Origin: an uncultured Lachnospiraceae bacterium
GTDB taxonomy: Bacteria > Bacillota > Clostridia > Lachnospirales > Lachnospiraceae
Length of the DNA: 10,016 bases
Direction of reading: 5' to 3'
Assembly: GCA_902795625.1 (NCBI GenBank)
Contig: CADBLW010000055.1
Location: 1 to 10,016 of the forward strand
Below, piece by piece: positions 1 through 6,532 of this stretch (positions are counted from its first letter, which is position 1; every line of letters begins with the position of its first letter). Made by a program: the position numbers and the translations under genes. Below the pieces are notes generated by a model that searched no databases, was not told the origin of the DNA, and saw nothing but the letters and a program-made list of their open reading frames with translations.

Positions 1-797
1 CGACGCTGGCGGTCGCGCTGTCTCGCGTGATGGGTATGGAGTACCACCGCACGCAGTTCACGCCGGATGTCATGCCATCCGACGTGGTGGGCTTTTGCGT
101 GTACAACCGTGAGACGGGCGCCAAGGAGTACGTGCCCGGCAGCGTGATGTGCAACCTGTATCTCGCGGACGAGATCAACCGCACCTCCTCGAAGACGCAA
201 TCGGCGCTTCTGGAGGTCATGGAGGAGGGAACCGTTACGGTCGACGGCATCACACGAAGAGTGCCGCAGCCGTTCATCGTTATCGCTACGCAAAATCCTG
301 TCGGAGCTGCCGGAACACAGATGCTTCCCGACTCGCAGCTCGACCGTTTCATGATCCGTGTGAGCATCGGGTATCCGTCCGAGGACCAGGAGATCCGCAT
401 GATGAAGGACCGCCGTTCGGGCAATCCGCTGGATGATGTCCGGACCGTTATGACGGCGGACGATCTTCTTGCGCTCCGCTCCATGGTGGACGCGGTGGCG
501 GTTGACGACCGTCTGTACAACTATGTCACGGAGCTCGTCAACATGACGCGCAACCATGACATGCTCTCGCTCGGCATCAGCCCCCGAGGCTCGCTCGCCG
601 TGATCGCGATGGCCAAGGCCAACGCGCTGATCAACGGACGCGGCTATGTGATCCCCGAGGATATTATGAGCGTATTTTCCGTGACAACGGCGCACCGCAT
701 GCTTTTGACGCCGGTGGCGCGCATGAACCGCGTGAACGAGTCGGATGTCGCGGAGCAGGTGCTGCGCAGCGTGGTTCCGCCGAGGCTGTTCAACTGA
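1..797 (+). CDS. MoxR-family AAA+ ATPase (5' truncated)
   Basis: The reading frame is open from base 3, so the gene begins before the window. About 264 C-terminal residues are visible. Only the tail of the P-loop helix is left (TLAVALSR); the Walker A motif itself lies outside. Walker B is seen as LADEINR, followed by the MoxR-typical KTQSALLEVMEEG. Sensor 1 is IVIATQNP, the arginine-finger region is LDRFMIR, and the C-terminal lid carries GISPRGS as sensor 2. These are classic MoxR features. MoxR ATPases are cytoplasmic hexameric chaperone-like proteins that act on partner proteins, often encoded next door. The DUF58 and transglutaminase genes that follow are the usual companions. The gene ends with TGA and leaves a 130-nt gap to the next start with no terminator in it, so cotranscription is likely. 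An internal GTG at 27 is not the true start, because the conserved fold continues upstream of it. Confidence 0.95.
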   Translation, partial: TLAVALSRVMGMEYHRTQFTPDVMPSDVVGFCVYNRETGAKEYVPGSVMCNLYLADEINRTSSKTQSALLEVMEEGTVTVDGITRRVPQPFIVIATQNPVGAAGTQMLPDSQLDRFMIRVSIGYPSEDQEIRMMKDRRSGNPLDDVRTVMTADDLLALRSMVDAVAVDDRLYNYVTELVNMTRNHDMLSLGISPRGSLAVIAMAKANALINGRGYVIPEDIMSVFSVTTAHRMLLTPVARMNRVNESDVAEQVLRSVVPPRLFN

Positions 798-927
798 GGG
801 AACGACGAACTGGACCGCGTTTCCCGATCGGAACTTTTGTGCGGCGTGAGTACCGGTTAAGAGGAAGTAAGAGGAAATGTGAGGGAGAGCGGCGCGGGTA
901 CGCGCTGTGTGCAGGGGGAAGAGATTC

Positions 928-2133
928 ATGCTCTTGAACTGGCTGATCTATATTATCACAATGATTGTGCTGGCAATATCCGCGACGGTCTTCACCGAGC
1001 GCGTATTTGTCGTGCTTCTCGTATTCGGGCTGATGATTCCTCTTGTCAGCCTTTTTGTTATGCTTCTTCTCCGCAACCGTCTTGTCGCCGCGCTTCACGC
1101 GGACACGGATTCCTGCCGCTCGCAGGAGGATTTCCGCTTTCATGTCTCGATCACGAACCACGGGCACATGCCCTGCGGCAATATCAGCGTCACTGTCTCC
1201 AAGGAGGATGCGCTGTTCCGCGACAGTGAGACGATCAGGAAAAATACCGCGATCGCCGGAAAATCCAAGACCCGCTGTGACATGGCGATGTACGTTCCAC
1301 ACTGCGGGCGTCTGCAACTGAAGCTGCGGTCGGTCCGGCTCTTCGCCCCGTTCGGTTTATTTTCCACGTGTGCGAAGATCGACAACGCCGTCACGGTGTT
1401 CGACGTGTACCCGGACGATGTGGAAATGACGTTGTCTCCTGCGCGGGAAAATCCTTTCGCCTACATCGCGGAGGAGGAGTATTCGACAACGCGCCCGGGC
1501 GACGATCCGTCGGAGCTGTTCGGCGTGCGCGAGTACCAGCCGGGCGACAAGCAGAACCGGATCCACTGGAACCTCACGGCGGCGCGCGACGAGCTGATCG
1601 TCAAGGAGCTGGGACTTCCCGTTGATACCGCGACGATCCTTCTGTTCGACTGTTACGAGCTCCCGCGGAGAGACGGCGAGGAGATCTACGATACACTGAT
1701 GATGACGCTCTGCGCGGTCGCGCGGCAAATGATCCGCAGCCGCCGTATATTCTACCTCTCGTGGATCAGTCACTCCGGGGAGGACAACGCCTGCGCGTGG
1801 AGAAACCGCATCGAGTCGGAGGAGGATTTTCTCATTGCGTTGTCGCAGCTTTTTGATGTAAGCCCGACGCCTGTGGATGTTTCGGTCACGGAGCTGTACG
1901 GCAGCCGCTTCGCAAAGGAGCGGTACCGCAACATCCTTTATGTGACGACGGAGTTTACAAAGTGCGCGGACGAGGGACTGCAGCGTATGCGGTTCGACTC
2001 CAACGTGACAGTCTATGAGATCGTCTCCGCGTCCGAACGGGGCGGGGTCCGCGTTCTGGAGAACGGCGTCCGCCTGCAGAACATCCGCGTGAGCCACGTC
2101 CGCGAGGATATCAACGCGGACATCGGCGGCTGA
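928..2133 (+). CDS. DUF58 domain membrane protein
   Basis: This is a 401-residue protein. Two hydrophobic segments lie at the N-terminus (about residues 3-20 and 25-47), followed by a soluble region. The DUF58 signature is clear: RPGDD at 189-193, then VREYQPGDKQNRIHW ending at residue 214, and TAARDELIVKELG after it. DUF58 proteins regularly accompany MoxR ATPases, and their C-terminal part is often compared to von Willebrand A-like folds. The biochemical role is not established. The ATG at 928 is chosen because AGGGGG lies about 9 nt upstream and the protein then begins directly with its first membrane helix. An in-frame GTG at 907 would add seven residues without a good ribosome binding site. 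A small hairpin (892-905, five GC pairs, GGTA loop) sits just before the ribosome binding site. The transglutaminase gene follows after 51 nt and is probably in the same operon. Confidence 0.92.
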   Translation: MLLNWLIYIITMIVLAISATVFTERVFVVLLVFGLMIPLVSLFVMLLLRNRLVAALHADTDSCRSQEDFRFHVSITNHGHMPCGNISVTVSKEDALFRDSETIRKNTAIAGKSKTRCDMAMYVPHCGRLQLKLRSVRLFAPFGLFSTCAKIDNAVTVFDVYPDDVEMTLSPARENPFAYIAEEEYSTTRPGDDPSELFGVREYQPGDKQNRIHWNLTAARDELIVKELGLPVDTATILLFDCYELPRRDGEEIYDTLMMTLCAVARQMIRSRRIFYLSWISHSGEDNACAWRNRIESEEDFLIALSQLFDVSPTPVDVSVTELYGSRFAKERYRNILYVTTEFTKCADEGLQRMRFDSNVTVYEIVSASERGGVRVLENGVRLQNIRVSHVREDINADIGG

Positions 2134-2163
2134 AGCCGCAAAGCACTTATTTTTCGAAAAATA
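2126..2163. repeat. Short hairpin and perfect 16-bp palindrome between DUF58 and transglutaminase genes
   Basis: A GCGGC/GCCGC hairpin with a TGAA loop (2126-2139) spans the DUF58 stop codon. It is followed by a perfect 16-bp palindrome (2148-2163, T5-CG-A5 core). The T run does not directly follow the GC stem, so this is not a convincing terminator, and a good ribosome binding site for the next gene follows. It could tune expression between the two genes, or be incidental. Confidence 0.4.
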
Positions 2164-2184
2164 CCTCAGGAAAGGAGAGAAGCC

Positions 2185-4680
2185 ATGGCAGAAGAGACAG
2201 GCTACCGCAGGAAACGGTTCCACGGGCTTGATTTTGCGACGCGTACCATTGCGACGTGGATCGGCGCATGGCTTCCCGTCTGGATCCTGTTTGATTCCTG
2301 CGGCGTGAAAATGCCGATCATGCTGCTGCCGGTGACGGTCGTGCTGGCGGCGGTGCTGAAGGTATTCTCGTATGGACCGGCGAAGAGGAGAAGGACGGCG
2401 ATCCTCGTCATGGTCGGCGCGATCCTCGCTTTCGCGTTGCTGCAGTTTTCCGCGACGGCAGACGGTTTCCGTGCATGCTTCAACGCGATCTCCGAATCCA
2501 TCAACGGATACTACGGCTCGGAGATCGAGCTCTACGAGATCGAGTCGGAAGGCACCTATGGGATCTTCCTGTTCCTGCTGGTCATTTCAATGCTTTTAAT
2601 GCTGTTAAGTGATATCGCGGCGGAGGGATACACATGGATCCCGTGGCTTGCGGTTTCGTTCCTGTTCCCGTGGGTGGCCATCCTCGTGGATGCATTTTCC
2701 CAGACATGGTACCTTTGCCTGTACGCGGCCATGGTCATTTATTTTACGGTGACTTCGGAGTCGCATGTGATGCGTGTTGCCGCCGGCGCACGGTACCGGG
2801 CTTTGGTTGCCATCGGCGTCGCGGTTATGTTTATCCTGGCGAACCTGATCATCTCCGAGGAAACGTATGACGAAAAGGTTCGCGACTGGGAGGGACGGCA
2901 GGCGATCGGCGACTATCTGACAGAGCATTTTCCAATCCTGTTCGGGCGCAATTCCGGCAACAAATCCGGCGGGGACTCGACGGGCCTGAGCCACGGCCGG
3001 CTTCCGAGATCGGGGCATCTGCAGTACAACGGAACCGTGGTTGGCACGGTGTCGCTTCCGCAGAACTACGGCACGTTGTATCTGCGCACGAACGCTTACG
3101 GAAAATACACGGGAACGGCATGGGTTCCCATCGATGATTATGTGGACGAATACGGGGCCGACAGCTATGAGTTCTGGTATGTGACACACATGCCGACGGA
3201 ACTGGAACAGGAGTTTCTGGAGTACCGCGGACCCGGATCGGATGATATCCGTTTTGCATTGCGACGCGTTCCGATCGAGATCCATCTTGACCTCGACGAT
3301 ACGTTTGTAGCGATGCCGTACAATTCCTACTGTTCGGATGAGTACGGGTTTGTCAGGTACACGGGAGAGGGGTGTGCCGTCTTTCCCGAGGCTGAGAGCC
3401 ACGGCTACACCGTGATGTGCTACGGCAATGCGCTGCAGCTGCCCGGTTGTATGGCCTACGCGGAGGATCTGGACAGGCCGACGGAGACCGACGTGCCGAT
3501 CGACGGGACGATACAGCAGTTGATGAACATATATGAGGATTATGTGTACTCTCATTATCTTGAGATCCCCGAATCCTGTGCGAGGGCAGCGGAGCTCCTG
3601 GACAGAAGAAATGTCAATGAGAGCGTCTTCGACTGCATCCTGAGGGTGCAGGAGTTCCTGAACTACGGATACGCATATTCGACCCGTCCGGGCGAGACGC
3701 CGGAGGACGAGGACTTTATCGAGTATTTTCTTTTGAAAAATAAAAAAGGCTACTGCTCGTATTATGCCAGTGCCGCTGTCATGCTGTTCCGGTCGCTGGG
3801 GATCCCTGCCCGCTATGTCGAGGGCTATGCGGTTGAGAGCGGTATTGTCGCGCAGTCGCCGAGTGCGCGGAAAAGGCTGGTGACCTACCACGATGAACTC
3901 GGGGTGATCTCTTCGGTTTCCGTGGACTATGTCACCGTGGAGCTGACCGAGCAGTATGCGCACGCGTGGGTGGAGGTATATCTGGACGGATACGGCTGGT
4001 ATCCCGTGGAGGTGACAAACAGCACGGGTAAGGCGGCGCTCGAGCGTTCGCTGTACGCGGCAAGCCTTCGTGAGCGCAAACTGACTCCTACACCGACACC
4101 GACCGGCAAGGTTCCCACGGGCAAACCGAGCCCCACGCCCGGCGGGAATGTTACGCCGCCGCAGAAGCCTACGGTGACACCGGGCGGAAAAACGACACCG
4201 ACGCCGGTTCCCGGAGAGAGCGGTCCGTCGGAGGGCGAGCGGAACGCCGCGGAGCATCTGAAGACACTTCTGCGAGTATTGCTTGTTCTCGTGATCCTTG
4301 CCATGCCTTTGGTGTTCATCGGTCTTCGATACAGGCATAAGCAGAGGATACGGTATAAGCAGACCCACCGCAGCGATATCAACGCGGCGTTTGTGAACAT
4401 TTGCCGCGAGATCGGACGGACGCTGCGTCTTCGCGGACTTCAGTACGATCGCTTTGAGCCCGATTCGGCATATATGGCCAGAGCGGGAGCCGCGTACGGC
4501 CATCAGGAGGAGTTTGGGTGGCTGTGCCTTAACGGCAACCGTGCGGCATACTCCGGAGAGCAGCTGACCACGGACGACCGCGCCGACGCGCTGGCACTGT
4601 ACAGGAAGCTCCGTAAGGAGGCTCTGGAAGAGCGGAGCCTGCCGAAGAGACTGTGGTTAAAGTACATTCGGATCATCTGA
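2185..4680 (+). CDS. Membrane-anchored transglutaminase-like (TgpA-type) protein
   Basis: This is an 831-residue protein. About seven N-terminal membrane helices are visible (roughly residues 22-38, 43-62, 72-88, 124-142, 150-168, 172-188 and 205-222). A large, probably extracytoplasmic domain contains the transglutaminase core: Cys524 in GYCSYYASA, His593 in YAHAWVEVY, and Glu609 in GWYPVEVT, where many family members have Asp. A Pro/Thr/Gly-rich linker follows (about 633-686), then one more membrane helix (about 695-716) and a charged cytoplasmic tail that may correspond to the DUF4129-like ending of TgpA proteins. Such proteins are cysteine protease or transglutaminase homologs acting at the envelope; the substrate is unknown. 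The start is supported by AAAGGAGAG about 6 nt upstream. The gene ends in tandem stops TGA TAA and is followed by a terminator, making it the last gene of the MoxR-DUF58-transglutaminase unit. Confidence 0.93.
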   Translation: MAEETGYRRKRFHGLDFATRTIATWIGAWLPVWILFDSCGVKMPIMLLPVTVVLAAVLKVFSYGPAKRRRTAILVMVGAILAFALLQFSATADGFRACFNAISESINGYYGSEIELYEIESEGTYGIFLFLLVISMLLMLLSDIAAEGYTWIPWLAVSFLFPWVAILVDAFSQTWYLCLYAAMVIYFTVTSESHVMRVAAGARYRALVAIGVAVMFILANLIISEETYDEKVRDWEGRQAIGDYLTEHFPILFGRNSGNKSGGDSTGLSHGRLPRSGHLQYNGTVVGTVSLPQNYGTLYLRTNAYGKYTGTAWVPIDDYVDEYGADSYEFWYVTHMPTELEQEFLEYRGPGSDDIRFALRRVPIEIHLDLDDTFVAMPYNSYCSDEYGFVRYTGEGCAVFPEAESHGYTVMCYGNALQLPGCMAYAEDLDRPTETDVPIDGTIQQLMNIYEDYVYSHYLEIPESCARAAELLDRRNVNESVFDCILRVQEFLNYGYAYSTRPGETPEDEDFIEYFLLKNKKGYCSYYASAAVMLFRSLGIPARYVEGYAVESGIVAQSPSARKRLVTYHDELGVISSVSVDYVTVELTEQYAHAWVEVYLDGYGWYPVEVTNSTGKAALERSLYAASLRERKLTPTPTPTGKVPTGKPSPTPGGNVTPPQKPTVTPGGKTTPTPVPGESGPSEGERNAAEHLKTLLRVLLVLVILAMPLVFIGLRYRHKQRIRYKQTHRSDINAAFVNICREIGRTLRLRGLQYDRFEPDSAYMARAGAAYGHQEEFGWLCLNGNRAAYSGEQLTTDDRADALALYRKLRKEALEERSLPKRLWLKYIRII

Positions 4681-4688
4681 TAAAACAA

Positions 4689-4731
4689 CCGGGGAAGCGC
4701 CGTTGTGAGCGTTTCCCCGGCCTGTTTCTTT
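4689..4731 (+). terminator. Intrinsic terminator after the transglutaminase gene
   Basis: A 12-bp stem (4689-4700 pairs with 4709-4720, one G-U pair) with an 8-nt loop begins 8 nt after the stop codon. It is followed by a pyrimidine-rich tail with TTT runs. The U-tract is interrupted by C and G, so efficiency may be moderate. Confidence 0.8.
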
Positions 4732-4745
4732 CCCGAAAATTCCGC

Positions 4746-4775
4746 TTGACTTCAGTGAAACACTTGTGTTATATT
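4746..4775 (+). promoter_or_regulatory. Sigma-A-type promoter of the rpmG-secE-nusG-rplKA operon
   Basis: TTGACT (4746-4751) and TATATT (4770-4775) are separated by 18 nt. A 17-nt spacing with TTATAT is also possible. Transcription would start near 4782, giving an rpmG leader of about 250 nt. The spacer contains a small dyad, AACAC-TT-GTGTT (4759-4770). Confidence 0.8.
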
Positions 4776-4815
4776 AGGTAGGCTATGGAAGAGGTCTTTT
4801 TTTTATGCCTACAAA

Positions 4816-4921
4816 GTTACCGGCGCTCTTTCCGCTTACCGGTAACGCGCTTGGTGTGAAAGCGACGCTTTCGACAGCAAGCGCATTACCGGTAAGGAGG
4901 CGTTAACCGGCGGTTAACGCC
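4816..4921 (+). repeat. Quasi-symmetric palindromic element in the rpmG leader
   Basis: Nested inverted repeats are centred near 4865. The main stem pairs 4835-4853 with 4878-4896 (18 of 19 positions). A small inner hairpin (4858-4872, GAAAGC/GCTTTC) lies inside the loop. A perfect inverted repeat (4899-4921, 11-bp arms, 1-nt centre) lies on the outer 3' side, and a half-copy GTTACCGG (4816-4823) lies on the 5' side. The 10-bp palindrome TTACCGGTAA occurs twice (4836-4845 and 4886-4895). GTTACCGG can also pair with CCGGTAAC at 4839-4846, so alternative RNA folds exist. It may be a regulatory leader RNA, a set of operators, or an inserted palindromic repeat. The sequence alone does not decide. 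Confidence 0.75.
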
Positions 4922-4931
4922 GTCACAACGA

Positions 4932-4974
4932 GCAAAAATGACTACCCTATGATTTGTTCAGAGTCATTTTTTGC
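4932..4974 (+). promoter_or_regulatory. AT-rich hairpin with T6 run in the rpmG leader (possible attenuator)
   Basis: GCAAAAATGACT (4932-4943) pairs with AGTCATTTTTTGC (4962-4974), with one bulged T and an 18-nt loop. The A-run, stem, T-run layout resembles a weak bidirectional terminator lying 58 nt before the rpmG start. It could act as an attenuator of the operon, but its low GC content makes it uncertain. Confidence 0.4.
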
Positions 4975-5031
4975 GAGTTGCGCGGAAAGATTGCAGGAAA
5001 CACATGCACTATTTAAACGGAGGTGAGAGTT

Positions 5032-5181
5032 ATGCGAGTAAAGATTACCTTGGCTTGTACTGAGTGCAAGCAGCGTAATTACAACATGACGAAAGAAAAG
5101 AAAAACCATCCGGACAGGATGGAGACTTCGAAGTACTGCAGATTTTGCAAGAAGCACACGTTGCACAAGGAGACCAAGTAA
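5032..5181 (+). CDS. rpmG: 50S ribosomal protein L33 (zinc-ribbon type)
   Basis: This is a 49-residue protein beginning [17 protein letters not shown], the normal length for bacterial L33. L33 belongs to the large ribosomal subunit, near the E site. Two Cys pairs (CTEC and CRFC) form the zinc ribbon, so this is the zinc-binding C+ form; zinc-free paralogs, where present, replace it under zinc limitation. GGAGGTGA lies upstream with 8 nt between GGAGG and the ATG, which fixes the start. The gene is first in the operon and is followed 23 nt later by secE, a common order in Bacillota. Confidence 0.97.
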   Translation: MRVKITLACTECKQRNYNMTKEKKNHPDRMETSKYCRFCKKHTLHKETK

Positions 5182-5204
5182 TTCTCTTGGAGAAAGGATG
5201 AGTA

Positions 5205-5405
5205 ATGAGCGATACTGCTAACGCACCGGCGAAGTCGAGCTGGTGGAAAGGGTTGAAGGCAGAGTGGAAGAAAATCGTCTGGCCCAGCCGCAACACTTTG
5301 GCGAAAGAGTCTGCAGCAGTTGTCATTATCACCGTGATCCTCGGACTCCTGATCAAGCTTGTTGATCTCGGAGTGGAGCAGATACTTGGTTTAATCCTCA
5401 AGTAA
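5205..5405 (+). CDS. secE: Preprotein translocase subunit SecE
   Basis: This is a 66-residue protein. It has an amphipathic region with the family motif EWKKIVWPSRN (residues about 24-34) and one C-terminal membrane helix (about residues 42-62). This is the short single-helix form usual in Gram-positive bacteria. SecE clamps SecY in the SecYEG channel. The ATG at 5205 follows AAAGGATG with normal spacing. An earlier ATG at 5198 is in another frame and stops quickly. nusG begins 14 nt after the stop codon, and secE-nusG pairing is nearly universal in bacteria. Confidence 0.97.
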   Translation: MSDTANAPAKSSWWKGLKAEWKKIVWPSRNTLAKESAAVVIITVILGLLIKLVDLGVEQILGLILK

Positions 5406-5419
5406 GGTAGGGTGGCTAT

Positions 5420-5944
5420 ATGGCAGAAGCGCAGTGGTTCGTTGTGCATACCTATTCAGGGTATGAGAACAACGTAAAGACAAGCATTGAGAAAACCATC
5501 GTCAACCGCAAGTTGCAGGATGTTATTCTCGATGTGCGTGTTCCGATGCAGGACACGCTTGAGATGAAGAACGGAGAGCGCGTTCTCAAAAAGAAGATGA
5601 TGTTCCCCGGCTATGTGTTCGTATACATGGTCATGAACGACAACACCTGGTATGTTATCCGCAACACGCGTGGCGTGACAGGATTTGTCGGACCCGGATC
5701 CAAGGCGGTTCCGCTTTCGGAAACGGAAATCGCGAACCTTCGTCTTCTCGAGGACACTGCAGCCGAGATTCCCGAGTTCGTGGAGGGTGAGAACGTCATC
5801 ATCCAGAGCGGGAACTGGGTAAACTCCGTAGGTGTGATCAAGGCAGTCAACAACAGCAAGCGCACGGTTTCGGTCGAGATGACCATGTTCGGTCGCGCAA
5901 CGCTCGTGGAAGTCGGCTTTGATGACGTAATCATTCAGAAATAA
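5420..5944 (+). CDS. nusG: Transcription termination/antitermination factor NusG
   Basis: This is a 174-residue protein of the usual NusG length. The N-terminal NGN domain starts AEAQWFVVHTYSGYE, carries MFPGYVFV (61-68) and RNTRGVTGFVG (81-91), and binds RNA polymerase across its cleft. A KOW domain follows (about 123-172), with EGENVIIQSGNW and VGVIKAVN and ending in VGFDDV. The KOW loop reads SGNWVNSVG where many NusG proteins have a GPF-type motif. This is a modest divergence and does not threaten the call. The ribosome binding site is weak (GGTAGGGTGG), so translation may be partly coupled to secE. NusG modulates pausing and termination and links transcription to translation, which suits its place between secE and the ribosomal genes. 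Confidence 0.97.
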   Translation: MAEAQWFVVHTYSGYENNVKTSIEKTIVNRKLQDVILDVRVPMQDTLEMKNGERVLKKKMMFPGYVFVYMVMNDNTWYVIRNTRGVTGFVGPGSKAVPLSETEIANLRLLEDTAAEIPEFVEGENVIIQSGNWVNSVGVIKAVNNSKRTVSVEMTMFGRATLVEVGFDDVIIQK

Positions 5945-5945
5945 T

Positions 5946-5996
5946 CCATGACCGTATAGGCAGCGGTTCATGGCGATCGGCGCGCAGCGCGTGCCG
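5946..5996 (+). promoter_or_regulatory. Two hairpins in the nusG-rplK intergenic RNA
   Basis: CCATGACCG (5946-5954) pairs with CGGTTCATGG (5964-5973), with one bulge. A GC-rich hairpin follows directly (5978-5985 with 5989-5996, one G-U pair, 3-nt loop). Neither has a T-run, so they are not terminators. They lie just 5' of the L1-type site and may be part of a larger leader fold or protect the processed mRNA end. Confidence 0.45.
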
Positions 5997-6000
5997 GTAC

Positions 6001-6027
6001 GTGGGAGGAATCTTCCGATAACACCAC
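6001..6027 (+). promoter_or_regulatory. Probable L1-binding mRNA site upstream of rplK
   Basis: Stem GTGG (6001-6004) pairs with CCAC (6024-6027). An asymmetric internal loop has GA on the 5' side and GATAACA on the 3' side, and an inner GGA/TCC stem closes it (6007-6009 with 6014-6016). Short stems around an asymmetric loop with GAT-A on the 3' strand are the known shape of the ribosomal protein L1 site, mimicking its 23S rRNA site. It lies 20 nt before the rplK start, next to the ribosome binding site, as expected for translational feedback by L1. Confidence 0.7.
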
Positions 6028-6047
6028 ATTTTAGGAGGTATGCTAAC

Positions 6048-6476
6048 ATGGCAAAGAAAGTTACAGGTTACATCAAGTTACAGATTCCGGCTGCGAAAGC
6101 GACCCCGGCTCCTCCGGTAGGTCCCGCTCTCGGTCAGCACGGTGTCAACATCGTTCAATTTACGAAGGAATTCAATGCCCGTACCGCAGGTCAGGAGGGA
6201 ATGATCATTCCCGTCGTGATCACGGTTTATCAGGACAAGAGCTTCAGCTTCATCACGAAGACGCCTCCGGCTGCAGTGCTTCTTAAGAAGGCCTGCAAGA
6301 TTGAGTCGGCTTCCGGAACCCCGAACAAGGTGAAGGTTGCTTCCATCAAGCGTTCCGAGGTTGCTAAGATTGCAGAGCTCAAGATGCCCGATCTCAATGC
6401 GGGTTCCCTTGAGGCAGCAACGAGCATGATCGCAGGTACCGCCCGTAGCATGGGCATCACTGTAGTTGATGACTGA
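6048..6476 (+). CDS. rplK: 50S ribosomal protein L11
   Basis: This is a 142-residue protein, the normal L11 length. The N-terminal domain has the proline-rich [20 protein letters not shown], which lies near the thiostrepton-binding GTPase centre of the 50S subunit. The C-terminal rRNA-binding domain has [25 protein letters not shown] and [10 protein letters not shown]. The ATG at 6048 is chosen because TTAGGAGGT lies just upstream and [12 protein letters not shown] is the universal L11 beginning. An upstream in-frame ATG at 5970 would add 26 residues unlike any L11 and would run through the RNA structures of the leader. A 56-nt spacer separates it from rplA and holds a second L1-type site. 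Confidence 0.98.
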   Translation: MAKKVTGYIKLQIPAAKATPAPPVGPALGQHGVNIVQFTKEFNARTAGQEGMIIPVVITVYQDKSFSFITKTPPAAVLLKKACKIESASGTPNKVKVASIKRSEVAKIAELKMPDLNAGSLEAATSMIAGTARSMGITVVDD

Positions 6477-6486
6477 GTATTGAATC

Positions 6487-6518
6487 AGTGGGAGGGATTT
6501 GCTCCCGACATTACCACT
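6487..6518 (+). promoter_or_regulatory. Probable L1-binding mRNA site upstream of rplA
   Basis: Stem AGTGG (6487-6491) pairs with CCACT (6514-6518). GA lies on the 5' side of the internal loop and GACATTA on the 3' side, with an inner GGGA/TCCC stem (6494-6497 with 6503-6506). The layout and sequence match the site before rplK (GTGGGAGG start, TACCAC or CACCAC end). It directly abuts the rplA Shine-Dalgarno AGGAGG, so L1 binding could block rplA translation. Confidence 0.7.
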
Positions 6519-6532
6519 AGGAGGTTTGAATT

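Noticed and set aside
1357..2223. 288-codon open frame on the minus strand
   Set aside because: It is antisense to the DUF58 gene and its start region overlaps the transglutaminase start. The protein has no recognisable motif, and the + strand frame carries the DUF58 signature.
4102..4240. Tandem repeat or CRISPR-like array
   Set aside because: This is the low-complexity Pro/Thr/Gly linker coding sequence of the transglutaminase protein; repeat units are short and irregular.
2605..4503. 632-codon open frame on the minus strand
   Set aside because: It lies wholly antisense to the transglutaminase gene, has an arginine/histidine-rich composition typical of a high-GC shadow frame, and shows no recognisable domain.
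4785..4859. 24-codon frame starting a few bases after the rpmG operon transcription start
   Set aside because: It would need leaderless translation, has no ribosome binding site, and its arginine-rich product resembles nothing known.
4816..4921. tRNA or known riboswitch in the rpmG leader
   Set aside because: The long simple inverted repeats do not form a cloverleaf, and no T-loop, CCA end or familiar riboswitch core could be found.
5970..6047. N-terminal extension of L11 from an upstream in-frame ATG
   Set aside because: The added 26 residues do not resemble L11, no ribosome binding site precedes them, and they cover hairpins and the L1-type site. ATG 6048 has a strong GGAGG.
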